From: Physcomitrium patens
Taxonomy: Eukaryota > Streptophyta > Bryopsida > Funariales > Funariaceae
DNA length: 64,000 nucleotides
Direction of reading: 5' to 3'
Assembly: GCF_000002425.4 (NCBI RefSeq)
Contig: NC_037256.1
Location: forward strand, 14,377,153-14,441,152
Part shown: piece after piece, positions 50,860 through 62,084 of the stretch
How positions within the stretch are numbered: position 1 is the first letter of the stretch
Layout of the letters: each line of letters begins with the position of its first letter
Made by a program: the position numbers and the translations under genes
The notes under the pieces: generated by a model
Database searches by the model: none
Told to the model about the DNA's origin: nothing
Seen by the model: the letters and a program-made list of their open reading frames with translations, nothing else

Positions 50860-52065
50860 ATATTTATAATAAAAAATACTATTATTACTTAGAAAAATAT
50901 CATATATCCCTCAAATATGTTGAAATATCAAAAATATCCATGTATTCTTGATAATAGCAAATATATCCTTCTTAGTGATAAGATATCACCAACATTCCTT
51001 GTTTATTTGTCATTAGAGGCCCAAACTATAGCTTATGTAGATTTTTCTAGATCTCTTTTTAGCTTTTTAAAAGTTGGAAAAATCTTGCCTTTTTTTGTCT
51101 TGCTAATTTACAAACCATGCTTCACATTGTAGATTTTTGGTGACACCTTATGGTATATTCTATAAAATTTATGTGTTTGATAAATCCAAAAGCCATTATA
51201 AATTTGTCAGTGGTAGATTTGAAAGTTGGTAATGTTGTCATAGTGTATTTGCAAAGTTAATCAAATCCATATATTAGAGGTGTTATGCTACATTATTTTT
51301 ATCACTATTGTAAGATATTATTTGACCTTTGCTTGAATAACTTGATGAATGTGGATTATGAATGGTTATACCTCCATTGTTGTAAAAACACAGCAAATGG
51401 ATTGAAATTTGACTCTAGTTTAGTAAATTATCATCATCTTAAAGCTAGATTTCCTCACTTAAAAGATAGTACAAAGTAATTATCAAAATATCTATGTCAA
51501 AATCTAATTTATAAAGCTTATGCATCTTAATTAGAAGCAATAGCAATATTTAAAGGTGAATTATTCAACTTGATATCTTCTAATTAAGTTGGAAGTTGAT
51601 GGACTACTACAATTAAATGATCATCATTGTTAAAAATCAATTGAAGAGATAAGAGTGTCTTGACAAACTCAACATATAACCTGGCAAATAAATCCTTCAA
51701 TCTCTTTCTACAATAACACATCCAAAGTTGCTTCTAAACAAGCAAACTCCTTGTACTGCCCAGGTGACAATAAGAGCTTGCAAGGTTGACAAATTGCTCC
51801 AAAAGCAAGCCCCCTCTATATTTGTACTCTAGGTTGAAAAGAAGCATGACAATATCTGCATGTCTTATGATTTGAACCCCAAATGATGATCAAACAAAGA
51901 ATGTTGGTGATATGTTAGCATTAATAAGATTACATTTGCTATTATCACAAATTTGAGGGATACATTTGCTAGTATCAAGAATACAAGGGTATTTGTGGTA
52001 TTTCAACATATTTGAGGAGTATACATGATATTTTTTCTTATTACTTACATAAAATATCTTCTAAA
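50860..52065. mobile_element. Element with long terminal inverted repeats
   Basis: The left arm 50889-51050 is repeated in reverse complement at about 51860-52045. Both contain TCAAATATGTTGAAATA, GTATTCTTGATA, TAGCAAAT and ATATCACCAACATTC in order. The total is about 1.2 kb with arms of 160 bp or more, as in non-autonomous Mutator-like or foldback elements. The interior has no transposase. Exact ends and target duplication are not clear. Confidence 0.7.
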
Positions 52066-52194
52066 ATCAGGAGTAGAATCTGAAGGATTCCCATATTTTT
52101 AAACTGGTAGGAATTATTTCATGAAAATACGAATATTCCTAAAAAAAACACAAATAAAAAAATAACAGAGTTGAAAATCATTATCAATTGTGTA

Positions 52195-52625
52195 TGGGTG
52201 TGGGTAACGGCCAGGATAAAGCTTGAGATCTGACGGCTGAGGTGCCTTGAGCCAGTCGATTAAGTTGGGAGGTTTCTAGCTCACGTAGTGACGAGGGTTG
52301 CCTCCCGACACAAAAGGCAGAAAGCAAACATCATCGACGCAGTATCGAGAGACAGACTGTCTAGTTGGAGAGCCCTAGACCCTCCACCACACAGCTCAGA
52401 GTGCGCTGCGCTACCACAGAATGAGGTTTCATTACCGAAGGTAGGCAAAGTAATATTGCGTGCATATGGGCAACACCATCGTTTAGGCCACACCAACAAC
52501 GTCTCCGGATTAGACCTTCTGCGGAACGTGCAAGTCTGACGCTCCCGATTTGAAAACTTCGTTAGGTTGTTGGTTCGTTTATTTGCTGGTCCGTTTCGCA
52601 TCGCTTGTCATCGTCAAACGGACCT
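52195..52625. other. Unassigned GC-richer island
   Basis: About 430 bp of roughly balanced base composition set in AT-rich DNA. It is open for 106 codons on minus (52281-52601) and 83 on plus (52288-52539), but neither product is recognisable. It contains GGGAGGTTTCTAGCTCACG and GGGTTGCCTCCCGAC, which could pair (GGGAGG with CCTCCC), so a structured RNA is possible. Not matched by me to any known RNA. Confidence 0.4.
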
Positions 52626-53699
52626 CATCCATCGATGTGATTGTTCCTCCTAAGTTATTGGATGCATAGACAATTTATTGCCATGACCTAGTTTTTTATG
52701 TGATGTTTAAGCTTGTGCATTCAAATCCTTAAGATAGAATTTTATTCTTTTTCTTGCATATCAGAATATAATGATAACAGCAACAAACAAAACAAAACAA
52801 AATCTAAGATACAAGGATCTAGATACGTGGGGGAATGACCCGACGCGGCAGTCTGAACAGACAGTGACTTGAACTAACAGACTCTTCACTCACCACTAAT
52901 GCATCATGCAATTCGCAACCTAAACCATGAAAACCCAAGACATGATCCGAATAGTCAACAGCAACAAATCCAACGAATGCAAGAATCTTCAGTTGGTTTT
53001 CAATGTGGGCGTAACAGTTCAGCAGGAAGAACGGCGAATCTCGGTGTGGAGAATACCACTCACATCTGAATGATCCAATGAATTATTGTAATATACATGT
53101 GTTTTCTGATGCAAAATTATTATATGCAGCCAGAGTTATGAACGATGCTGCGTTTACCGGCCCATGTGGCCAGTATTACACAGTGCCGACACTACACATG
53201 GTGTCTGCACCAAGCAAGAGGTGTGAATCAGTATAAGCAAGTTGGGACTTTCTATTGTACAGCAGAGCAGAGTGGAGAAGTGATGTGCAGTAGTTGATTG
53301 ACGATGTGGATTGTGAGTGTAGGGGAGGAGGTAGAATTACCTTTCTGCCCTTTCGATCATCGACCTTTGCTTGGAAATGAGAACATGGACTCGCTCAGCA
53401 TGGGTAGAAGGATCTATCAAGTCCTGGCAAGGACCTGTGATTGCTGTAAGTGGTGACGCTATGTAACAAGTTTTCATTCGATGCGTGACCTGTACTATGC
53501 ATTTGGGTCGTCATTGTCCATCATTCCTCGAATTGAGATGGGTCCGATTCTATGAAAAGGAAAAATATCGATGGAAGTTGCTGTGACTCTTCAAGGTAAC
53601 AAGCGTTGAAGAGGACCATCAATCGGGCCGCTGTATATCGCTCTACTCACAGATGACATGACACTTTGAATCGCAGAGAGTTTTGATGGCAGCAAACAC
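52626..53699. other. Intergenic
   Basis: No gene; composition rises toward the MOCOS-like gene. The right end should contain its 3' UTR. Confidence 0.45.
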
Positions 53700-55852
53700 T
53701 CATATTGATTGGCGTCTCAGAGCCGTTTGTACAGAGAGCGTCTGTTCTTTTAGCTTTGTCAATTGTGTGGGCACAAATTCAGGGTTCCTGAACTGCAATA
53801 AGAACTGCACGAGCCTGTAAGCATCCTCAAAGTTGGAGATAGGGCCTAAGGATACTTGAACGCACGTGAATCTTGAAGAGTATCGCTCACTGAAGACTCC
53901 AAGGTTCCTCTTCCTCTCTTTCGGAGAGCCGAGGAGATTTGCCACACCCGGGTTGATGCATGTCGCAACTCCAAGAGCGATTCGGTACTTGGCCGCTAAT
54001 TTTTTCACTAACGTTGGTTTGACATGCTCTCCGCTGTTTTCAAGCACATTGAACGAGATGATGTTGCCACGATTTTTTTCCGTGAAGGGGCTGTATACAT
54101 TTACCAAGTGCCAAAACTCGTCCTCATGTCGCAGCGACTTCAGGTTGTGAACTATCCAATGTACCAGGACCTTCACACGCTGATCGATTAAGCCGAGTCC
54201 AAGTGTTTGCAAGTGCTGGAGGCCAAAATTGATGCTGGCGAATAACAGCAGCGGCGGGCTTTCATCTTCGCAGACAATGTGGTAGTCTTCTCCTCGCCAT
54301 TCCGGTGCCTTTGGAATGAGTGTGATGGTGGAGTCTGCTTCCGGGAATCGGTAAACAGAAACACAGAAACTTGATCTCTTGACGAGTACATACCCCATGC
54401 CGGATGGATATTCTACCATGTTTTCGAACGATCCAACCACAAAATCTGGCTGATAGTGTGACAAATCTAACTGACTCGTAGGTAGAAAGGTGGAGACGTC
54501 AAGTAGCACTTGCCAGTTGAACTTTTGAGCTCTCAAAATCCATTCTAAGGAATGACGGATTCCAGTAATGTTTGATTGGGCCGGATACACAACGAGGCTG
54601 CCGCTTCGATGGAAGAATCGACGCTTCAAAAGGGGCTTCAAGTTGGATTCCGTCATGCAAAGGTCGTTCTCGCCAAGAGGGGCTAAAATAGGTTGCGCTC
54701 CCAAATTTACGGCAGAATTTATAAGCTGCGAACATTACATATTTGTGGTAGTAACTGCAAGGTCAGTCATGGATCCTTCAACTGAGTTCTTCGACGAACT
54801 TCCACATGAATCTTCAATGTAAGAATCGTCGGGAACTTAAATCGGATTGCAAGTTTCGCAGAGGAGAATCGTACCTGTCGAACACATGCGTGGTTATCTT
54901 GGCATACCAGAAGCGGACTTCCTTTGCGAAAAGGATAAGCATTCGCCACCAAACGGTACGCAGTTCGGAAGCTCGTCGTAAACACGACGGAGTAGGCGGA
55001 TTTCGCTGTGTTGAACATTCTTAACAAACTGGCGTGCACATCTGACACGTGCCTGGACAGATGACTTTTCGAATTTGCTCCGAGATCATGTTCCTATGCC
55101 ATTACGATTCTCGTGTGCTCCCCTGTATGCAATTTCACGCAGAGCAGGTTCAGTGAGAACCCAGTCATGGCCTTCAGCACTTCGTAAAGGATTTCAACGA
55201 ACAATAGCATGTGCTGAAACATCGAGAAACTGAGCTAGTCAACAAAGCTCTGAGGAATACACTCGTAATCGTTCTCAGAGACACTGACCTGAAACTTAGG
55301 GGCGAGTGCGAAGTTCGCGTAGTCCATGTATGTTTGCCGCTGCAAGCCCAATTGGGGATATTCTTCTCTTCTAACCATTTCAAGTGTCAAGGACTCCGCG
55401 TAATCCCTGTTGATCGAGAGAAATCTCTGTTCTGTTTCACTGTAATCACTGTATTCCTCGTTGAGAGGTGTTTCCAGTGAAGACCAAGAAGACGAAGCGG
55501 ATGATGTCCGCTCAATAGCAAGTTCTCCACACGAAAAGGGCGTTGGAATGTGGTAGTTGCTTAACCTTGCAGGTTCATTGTTGAGATTCAAATGATCTCG
55601 TTGTAATTGTGATTTTCTGCTGGTCTGCAAGCCATTGGTTGCTTTCCCAGTGATAGACTTCTGTGGCAGCTCACGGACTCTAGGGTTGTCGCCATTGGAA
55701 TGCTGAAGCAAATCTACCTATGTTATCCAGGCGTTTTCTGTACTGCTCTCTCCGTCCTCCTCCTCAATCTCGTATCCCAAAATAATATCGTCGAAGAGCA
55801 CTATGGCCTCGTCCATGGAACGCTGCTTAAAACCAGAGACTTGACGGGTCAT
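53700..55852 (-). CDS. MOCOS-like PLP-fold protein, possibly inactive
   Basis: Belongs to the plant group annotated molybdenum cofactor sulfurase-like, a class V aminotransferase fold; its function is unsettled. Exons: 55852 (or later) to 55289, 55093-54875, 54725-53700, all phase 0. Exon 1 has a variable lead, then EEYPQLGLQRQTYMDYANFA. Exon 2 gives AYRLVANAYPFRKGSPLLVC. Exon 3 holds SLVVYPAQSNITGIRHSLEW, QVLLDVSTFL and PDFVVGSFENMVEYPSGMGY. In relatives the SF-x-K of this last block is the lysine that binds pyridoxal phosphate; here it is Asn (AAC, 54420-54422). The ATG at 55852 opens a frame that runs straight into exon 1 but meets TAG at 55718-55720; without it, the first usable ATG is 55378. 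A short upstream ORF (55889-55827) overlaps that ATG. It could be a functional non-enzymatic homologue, a gene with an unseen 5' intron, or a decaying copy. Confidence 0.75.
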
Positions 55853-56054
55853 AAGTGAAGTGATTTATGCTACGCTCCAGCTTCTTCATCGGTAAGCGAC
55901 TGTCACAGGAGAAACGACCGGCCTCTCCTCGATTGGGGAAATCCATTCTACCATCTTGGGAGAACTTCTCATAGTCACTATCAATCTGGCACGCATAAAC
56001 AGCAATGACAGCTAAAATTCCAGTGTGTGATCAATAACTCAAGCCTTACACTCA

Positions 56055-56299
56055 CCAATCAGATTCACTGCTGAATTATTCAACAATCGTCTTGTGTTGC
56101 ACAGTGTGGTAGTGGATAACCGACAACCAGTGGGGACTGACACTGGATCCAAGCAGAGAACAATGCAGGAAAAGCTTCCACGATCTAATTGTGATGCGTA
56201 CGATGAAGCCCATAAGATTCCAATTCTGTACATAGAGCTGTTAGTGCTGAAGGGTCCCTTTAGAGCGGCCGTAGCCATTGAAAAAAATGCAAACCACTC
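56055..56299 (-). other. Possible upstream exon
   Basis: Minus-strand frame from an ATG near 56299 (MEWFAFFSMATAALKGP) open for about 80 codons and ending at a strong donor, ATTG|GTGAGT at 56055. It could be a 5' exon or leader of the MOCOS-like gene, which starts 200 bases downstream. No domain seen. Confidence 0.3.
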
Positions 56300-56302
56300 C
56301 AC

Positions 56303-57113
56303 GAAAGCCGTGCATTGTTAGTAAACTACCTTCCACTACGTAGCCTATGTAATTGCTGATGCTCAAAAGAAAGATTACTACCAGAGTGGGATGGGGTCGG
56401 TGCTTGACGGGAGGAAAAACCATTTCGCAATTTCAGTCTTCCTCAGGTCATGTTCGAATCTCTTGCACAATCGTTACACGTCCTATCCGCAGGACTGATC
56501 GCTTCTAGGCAAGTTTAGATACGGCAACTTTCGATTTCCGCCAGCCTAAAATTTCAAAAGAGCCGTGTGATCCGTCGCCCCTCCATCGAAAATCCACAAA
56601 CGTACTCACTACCTAATGAGGCTGCTTGCTGGCATCCCCCATGCATACCATCACGTCGTCGCTAGGACTGCAGGGTTTAAAGGGCAAGGCTGCTTTTCAC
56701 TGACTGTAAAGCTGAAGGCAATTGAAGAGGGATGTGTTCCCTTTTGATTGGTAGGTAAGTAGGGAGGTGGCTGAAAAGAACTTCACAGAGTCAAAACCTA
56801 AATTTGGACTGAAAAACAAAAACTTTGTTTTACTTCGAAGCCAACCTTTGAGGCCGTGCAATCTTTTTTGGTGTCAAGCCCCATGTTTGTGCATTACGTT
56901 TGTTTAACTTCAACCTCTTGATCTAATACTACCCTAGACCCACACATGGTACATGTTTACATACTCCAAACTACAACCATCGAAACAAGTTGGTACAAAT
57001 ATATACTCCGTTAAACAGTGCTGACCATGCGAAATAAAGGGGTATGTGGGAGGGACCTTCGGAGAGTCTAGGTGCTAGAGAGGCAGGACATCACCAAATC
57101 TAGTGAAAACAAT
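56303..57113. other. Intergenic
   Basis: No gene or repeat recognised; composition is normal for gene flanks. Confidence 0.45.
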
Positions 57114-57512
57114 TTAGTAATCCCTCTCGCGACTGGATTTCACTGTGTGAGTGTGTGTCTGTGAAGGAGAACAACGTGGTGCCTGGTCGGATTCAGCTGG
57201 TGGGTGGGAGCATCGGCAGTGACTGAGGAAATAGAAACGGGGCTCGGTATCAAGATCCAGGCGGCTGCAGAGCGGTAGTATCCGCATGTTTATCTCGGCT
57301 CCATAAATTTCCCGCTCGCCTTGCAGCTTTCTGCCGAGCATCCCTGCTGCCTTGTTTAGGAAAAACAAAAGAGGGGTTACGACATCTCTAAAGTCCATCT
57401 GGCTTTCCTTTGCTATCAATGCCATGTGTGCGACCCTCCCATCACTGGCCCTGAACGTGGAGGTCCAACGAATTTGAACGCCGTCAAGTGAGCGACACAA
57501 GAAGGTGACCAT
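57114..57512 (-). CDS. Hypothetical protein, 132 residues
   Basis: ATG 57512 to stop 57114 on the minus strand. The middle, DGRVAHMALIAKESQMDF followed by RDVVTPLLFFLNKAAGMLGR, has the amphipathic look of real protein, and the base composition is gene-like. The C-terminus is low complexity (THTHT, from GTGTGT DNA). I do not recognise the family. It could be the remaining exon of a larger or broken gene. Confidence 0.35.
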   Translation of the reverse strand: MVTFLCRSLDGVQIRWTSTFRASDGRVAHMALIAKESQMDFRDVVTPLLFFLNKAAGMLGRKLQGEREIYGAEINMRILPLCSRLDLDTEPRFYFLSHCRCSHPPAESDQAPRCSPSQTHTHTVKSSRERDY

Positions 57513-58302
57513 CACCTTTTTTTTTTCCTTCAGCTATTTTGGTTATATAGTTGCTGTTACTGCGGCGACAGATCACTGGTGTATTTTGATTTGAATGAAT
57601 GTGTGAATGCATGTACATTTGATTTGTGAGGGAACAGCTGAAGCACTTTGGTAGAATTACTGTCCATCCAACTCATGTACAGTTTCATTTCCTGTGTGCC
57701 CCATCTGAGTAGAACAAACCCTAATTCAGTCCAACCATCTATGTAATCTGAGGTGGTTAACATATTGCAAGGTGGCTTTTCATTTTTTTTGGTTCTTTGT
57801 TTGTGTGTTTTGGTTATTAGAATACATAATTACATTATTAGGAAGAAACAATAGATTCCACAATATGGATAATATGGATAGTATATGTCTAGGGCCTAGC
57901 ATTTTCTTGGCCATCCATGATCTATTCCAATTTGGAAACAAAACTTTACGATTATTAACTTATTTATCTTTATTCTATTTGCATGTAACAAGGTTCTATT
58001 GTTTATGGTGTTTTTGCAAGAATTGTTCACCAAATTTAATGGCATAGGCAATGATGTTAATTTGTAATTGTTAATAATACATTTGAGAGACAATTTTTAT
58101 TAGTTATAAATATTTAATGTCATTATCATTGAAAAACAAACATTATGAAGTCAGAACACTTAGCATTAGCAAGGTTGTACACAAAGAAAGTATGGAGTAA
58201 GATATTTCTCACTTCCAACATCCAATATTTATAGGTGGTGGTTGCTATCCTAAAAGACAACTCCACTTTTTGACTTTTAGACACATGGTCTTAGGATCCA
58301 TT
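57513..58302. other. Spacer, turning AT-rich
   Basis: The ORFs at 57557-57763 and 57772-58047 have no recognisable content. The copia element starts somewhere after 58100. Confidence 0.4.
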
Positions 58303-58555
58303 GGCATCTTACTAACTACAATAGTATCTTATGCCAAATACTAATTACTCTTATTTAGTCTTTAAATATTCTCTAGTTCATATTTTATCCTCTTGATTTT
58401 GATTCTTAATCCTTGAATTCATCCTATATCCATAGGATGCCTTTTTTAACCACCAAGAGTCAATCTTTTGACCATTAGGAATATACATAAGGTAATATCT
58501 TTTATAAAATAATTTATTTTATTTTCACTTTTATTTATTCACTTTAATACCATTA
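58303..58555 (-). repeat. Copia 3' LTR (part)
   Basis: Aligns with 63175-63430. The true left end may lie further left. Confidence 0.65.
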
Positions 58556-59420
58556 CTTTGCTATTGGTCAAAAGACTTTTAATCCTAATGCTTTTGTCAA
58601 GATGTTTTGTTTATCCTTTACTACTACCTTTATCAACAAATTAGTAAGCATGTCTTCTATTGCATATTACTTCATATTAATTACTCCTATTTCAATCTTC
58701 ACTCTTATGAAGTGATATTGAATGTCAATGTACTTGATCTTTAAATAATGCTTTGGATTCTTTACAAATAGAAGGCTTCCTTAATTATCACATTCCATTA
58801 GAGTTGCTTTCATTTGCAATACTCCAATGTCTTTTAGAAGTTTGTCTTAGCCATATTGCTTCTATTGCACCATGGTTTCTTGCCATATATTTTACCTCTA
58901 TTATTGAACTTGTAATTGTTGGTTGTCTCTTATAATTCTATAAAATAGCTTCCATTCCAATAAAAAATACATATTCCATTATTGATCTTCTATCATTTAC
59001 ATCTCTACCTCAATCCACATTATAATAACCATACAAAGTAATGTTATCACCTCTAAGGCACAATTTGAGATGCAAAGTCCCTTTTAAGTACCCCATAATC
59101 ATTTTGATGGTTGTTCAATGGATTGGTCCAGTCTTTGACATGTGTTGGCTCACAACACTCACTGCATATGCAAGATCTATCCTTATACCAATGATTGCAT
59201 ACATAAATGAATCTACTACTACCTTATATTTGACCTTCTGCTTTAACAAATTCTTCATCCATGAGCTTCATCAACTTCAAATTAGCCTCCACAGATTTTT
59301 TTTAATAGGCTTACTTTCTTCTATGTTGAATCATTTCAACACTTCTTCAATGTACTTGCTTTGGGTCATTGTAATGGTCTTCTTAGCACAATCTCTCACA
59401 AACTCTATTCTTAAATAATA
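58556..59420 (-). pseudogene. Copia RNase H region, broken
   Basis: Minus-strand frames between the 3' LTR and RT with copia-type RNase H pieces, for example the complement of 58990-59040 (YGYYNVD) and EVLK at 59331. Many stops. Assigned mostly by position. Confidence 0.6.
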
Positions 59421-60056
59421 GTGAAGCTCTTCCAAATCACTTATCTCATACTCCTTTTCTAACTTTGCTTTCAATTTATCCATCATCTTTATAGTATTAA
59501 TTAAGATAATCAAGTTATTAATATAAAAGATGACAATGAATATGAACTGACTTGATTGCATCATATACAAGGAATCATCAAATTCACTCCTTTCAAATCC
59601 TTCATTTACAAAAAATGTATCAATGTTTTAATATCATGCCCTTGGAAATTGCTTGAGCTCATATAAGATTTTCTTCAACTTATAAATAAGATGTTGTTTT
59701 CTTTCTTCCACAAATCCTTGAAATTGATCCATGTAGATGCCTTCTTTTAGATTTTCATTCAAGAAAGTCGACTTTACATGCATTTGATGCATCTCAAAAT
59801 CTATTGTTGTCTCGATTACAACAGTGATTCTAATGGTGGTGAATTTTGCCATAAGAATAAATGTCTCATTGAAATCAATTTCAGTAACTTGTGAATAGCT
59901 TCTAGCAACCAATTTAGACTTAGATCTTATAACATTGTATATTACATCTGTTTTTATTCTAAACACCCACTTATGATTAATTAAAGATTGATATGGTGAA
60001 AGTTGAGTCAATTCCCATGTTCTATTATCCATGAATAATTTGTAGTCTTCTTCCAT
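59331..60056 (-). pseudogene. Copia reverse transcriptase, inactive
   Basis: NRTWELTQLSPYQSLINHKW, VFRIKTD, SKLVARSYSQVTEIDFNETF, then MHQMHVKSTFLNENLKEGIY, LKKILYELKQFPRA and, after breaks, FYINNLIIL. Copia elements have YVDD there; YINN (59514-59525) removes both catalytic Asp. EYEISDLEELHYYLRIEF follows. Confidence 0.9.
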
Positions 60057-60562
60057 GGCATTCTTCTACTTCATAGCATCTATGGACTTTATTGCATCAC
60101 AAAAATACAATGGATCAACAAGAATATCTACTTATAACCAATTGAAGATTGATTTGGTGGAAGTTGAGTTAATTTCTATATTTCATTGTCCATGAGTAAT
60201 TTGTAATCTTCTTCAATGGCATTCTCTCACCTCATAGCATTTGTGGATTTCATTATATTATACAAATTCAATGGATCAACAAGAAGTGCAACATTAGCAT
60301 ATTCTTTACTTATTTGAAGAAAGATGTAGTTTTCCTCTTATGTACGAAGTTATTGTTTATCTCTCAAAAGATATCTCTTTTCACTAAATAAAGCTTCACC
60401 TTCTTTCACTCAAAGGTTTTTTTATAAGCTTCTTCTCTCTTAAAACTTACTTCTTCACATTCAAAAGTTAGTACTTCTCATCATTATCATCATCATCTTC
60501 AACATCCTTATTATCTTCATTGCTGGTTCTAGTAATTATAGGCACACCATGGTCTACCTTCT

Positions 60563-61440
60563 TTAGTTCTTCATCTTCATTTGAATTTCCACAATCATCA
60601 ATATCATCATCTTCTTCTTTTTTTTTACTAAATTTGAAGATATATCTACAAATATACTATTATTTTTACTTGAACACATCTCCAAGTACTCATAAGTACT
60701 ATTATGTTCCAAAAACTCTATATCACAATTCTTGATGATCTTCTTGGTTTCTAAATATATTAGCTTATATGCCTTAGTACCTTCATAATATCTAACAAAC
60801 ACATATTTTGTACCTTTTGCATCAAGTTTTGACCTCATAGAATCTAAAATCTTTTCATAGGCAATGCATTCAAAAATCTTCATGTGTAAAATATAAGGTT
60901 TCTTGCCACTTCAAGCTTCTTCTCGAGTCATTGATGTGAGTGTACTTGTTTGGCATCTATTCCTTATATACACCGCATTTACCATTGTTTCTACCTAATA
61001 CTCATGTCCAAGATTTTGTGTATGAAGCATATTCCTTGTCATCTCCATAATGGTATAATTTGCTCATTTAACAACTTCATGTAGACTATATGAAATAGAG
61101 GATTGTCTTGCAATACCTTGAATCTTCAAGAATTCATCAAAATATTTTGACATATATTCACCTCCATTATCCTTGCAAAACACTCTTAGCTTGCACTTAT
61201 ATTTTTTTTTTATAAGAGCCTTAAATTCCTTAAATCTTAAAAAATATTTTTTCTCAGCTTTAATGATGTAAATCCATATTTTTCTTGAAAAATCATCAAT
61301 AAATGTGACAAAGTACCTTGTTCCTCCAACTGATGGTCTCTTCATTGGTCTCCCAACATCGAAATGCACAATTTCTAATAATTTTATTATACATGTTGCA
61401 TCTCCTCTTGGAAATGAAGCCTTTTATTGTTTGTCTTGTG
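60563..61440 (-). pseudogene. Copia integrase, broken
   Basis: MHFDVGRPMKRPSVGGTRYF, VTFIDDFSRKIWIY and FCKDNGGEYMSKYFDEF keep the first two Asp. The region of the Glu reads SYSLHEVVK followed by a stop. The C-terminal half at 60563-60883 has IFECIAYEKI and YVFVRYYEGTKAYKLIYLET, a normal copia integrase tail. Confidence 0.88.
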
Positions 61441-61678
61441 TACAACTTTTGCAAGTAAGTATCAAGGCATTGTAGTTGAATTGACCAAGATCCAAGCCAT
61501 TTATCATGGATTGAAGCTCCTTCATTCTTTTGGCATCTAAATGACTAAGTCATTAATGCCAAATTCTAAACTTGTCTTGATCTTAAGAAAAATCAGCAAA
61601 TGCTACCACTTCTACTTCATTCATCTTCTTACAATTGAAGAAGTAGAGATTGCCATTTCTTAGGTCTTTGGCAACATG

Positions 61679-61876
61679 TTATCCATCCAATGTCTTCAAA
61701 AAACATCCATTCTCATCAAATTGAATATTACAATTATGTAATATAATTTTGTTCACCAAAATAAGGTTCTTTTTCATCTTTATCATGTGTAAGACTTCTT
61801 TCAACCTGATCATCTTTATTTGATCCATCACAATAATTTTCACAACAATGGATCCAATTCCAATGGCTAATACCAT
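61679..61876 (-). pseudogene. Copia retropepsin/pre-integrase segment
   Basis: IGIGSIVVKI and IRLKEVLHMIKMKKNLILVN match the copia block after the protease active site (GxGSVxI... LxxVLxxPxLxxNLxS). Confidence 0.75.
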
Positions 61877-62084
61877 GCCATTGTCTCCTAACTAAATTTT
61901 AGTTGTTGGAATTTCTTCATTAATATCAAATGAATACTTATATCGTATCATGTACTTAATAGCATCCAAATCTATAATCCACTAAGATATTGGAGCTATG
62001 GAGGCTCCTTCACTTGCCATGAAAGTATAGTCATCTCCATCAAAGTTATCATAAGCATTGTTTACATTCTCCTTATCTCATTTC

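Noticed and set aside
52195-52625. Island as telomerase RNA, SRP RNA or RNase MRP
   Set aside because: No template for TTTAGGG was found, and I could not match conserved cores of the other RNAs; no plant USE element was seen upstream.
53866-55480. Plus-strand ORFs opposite the MOCOS-like gene
   Set aside because: Antisense to exons with recognisable family blocks; no domain.
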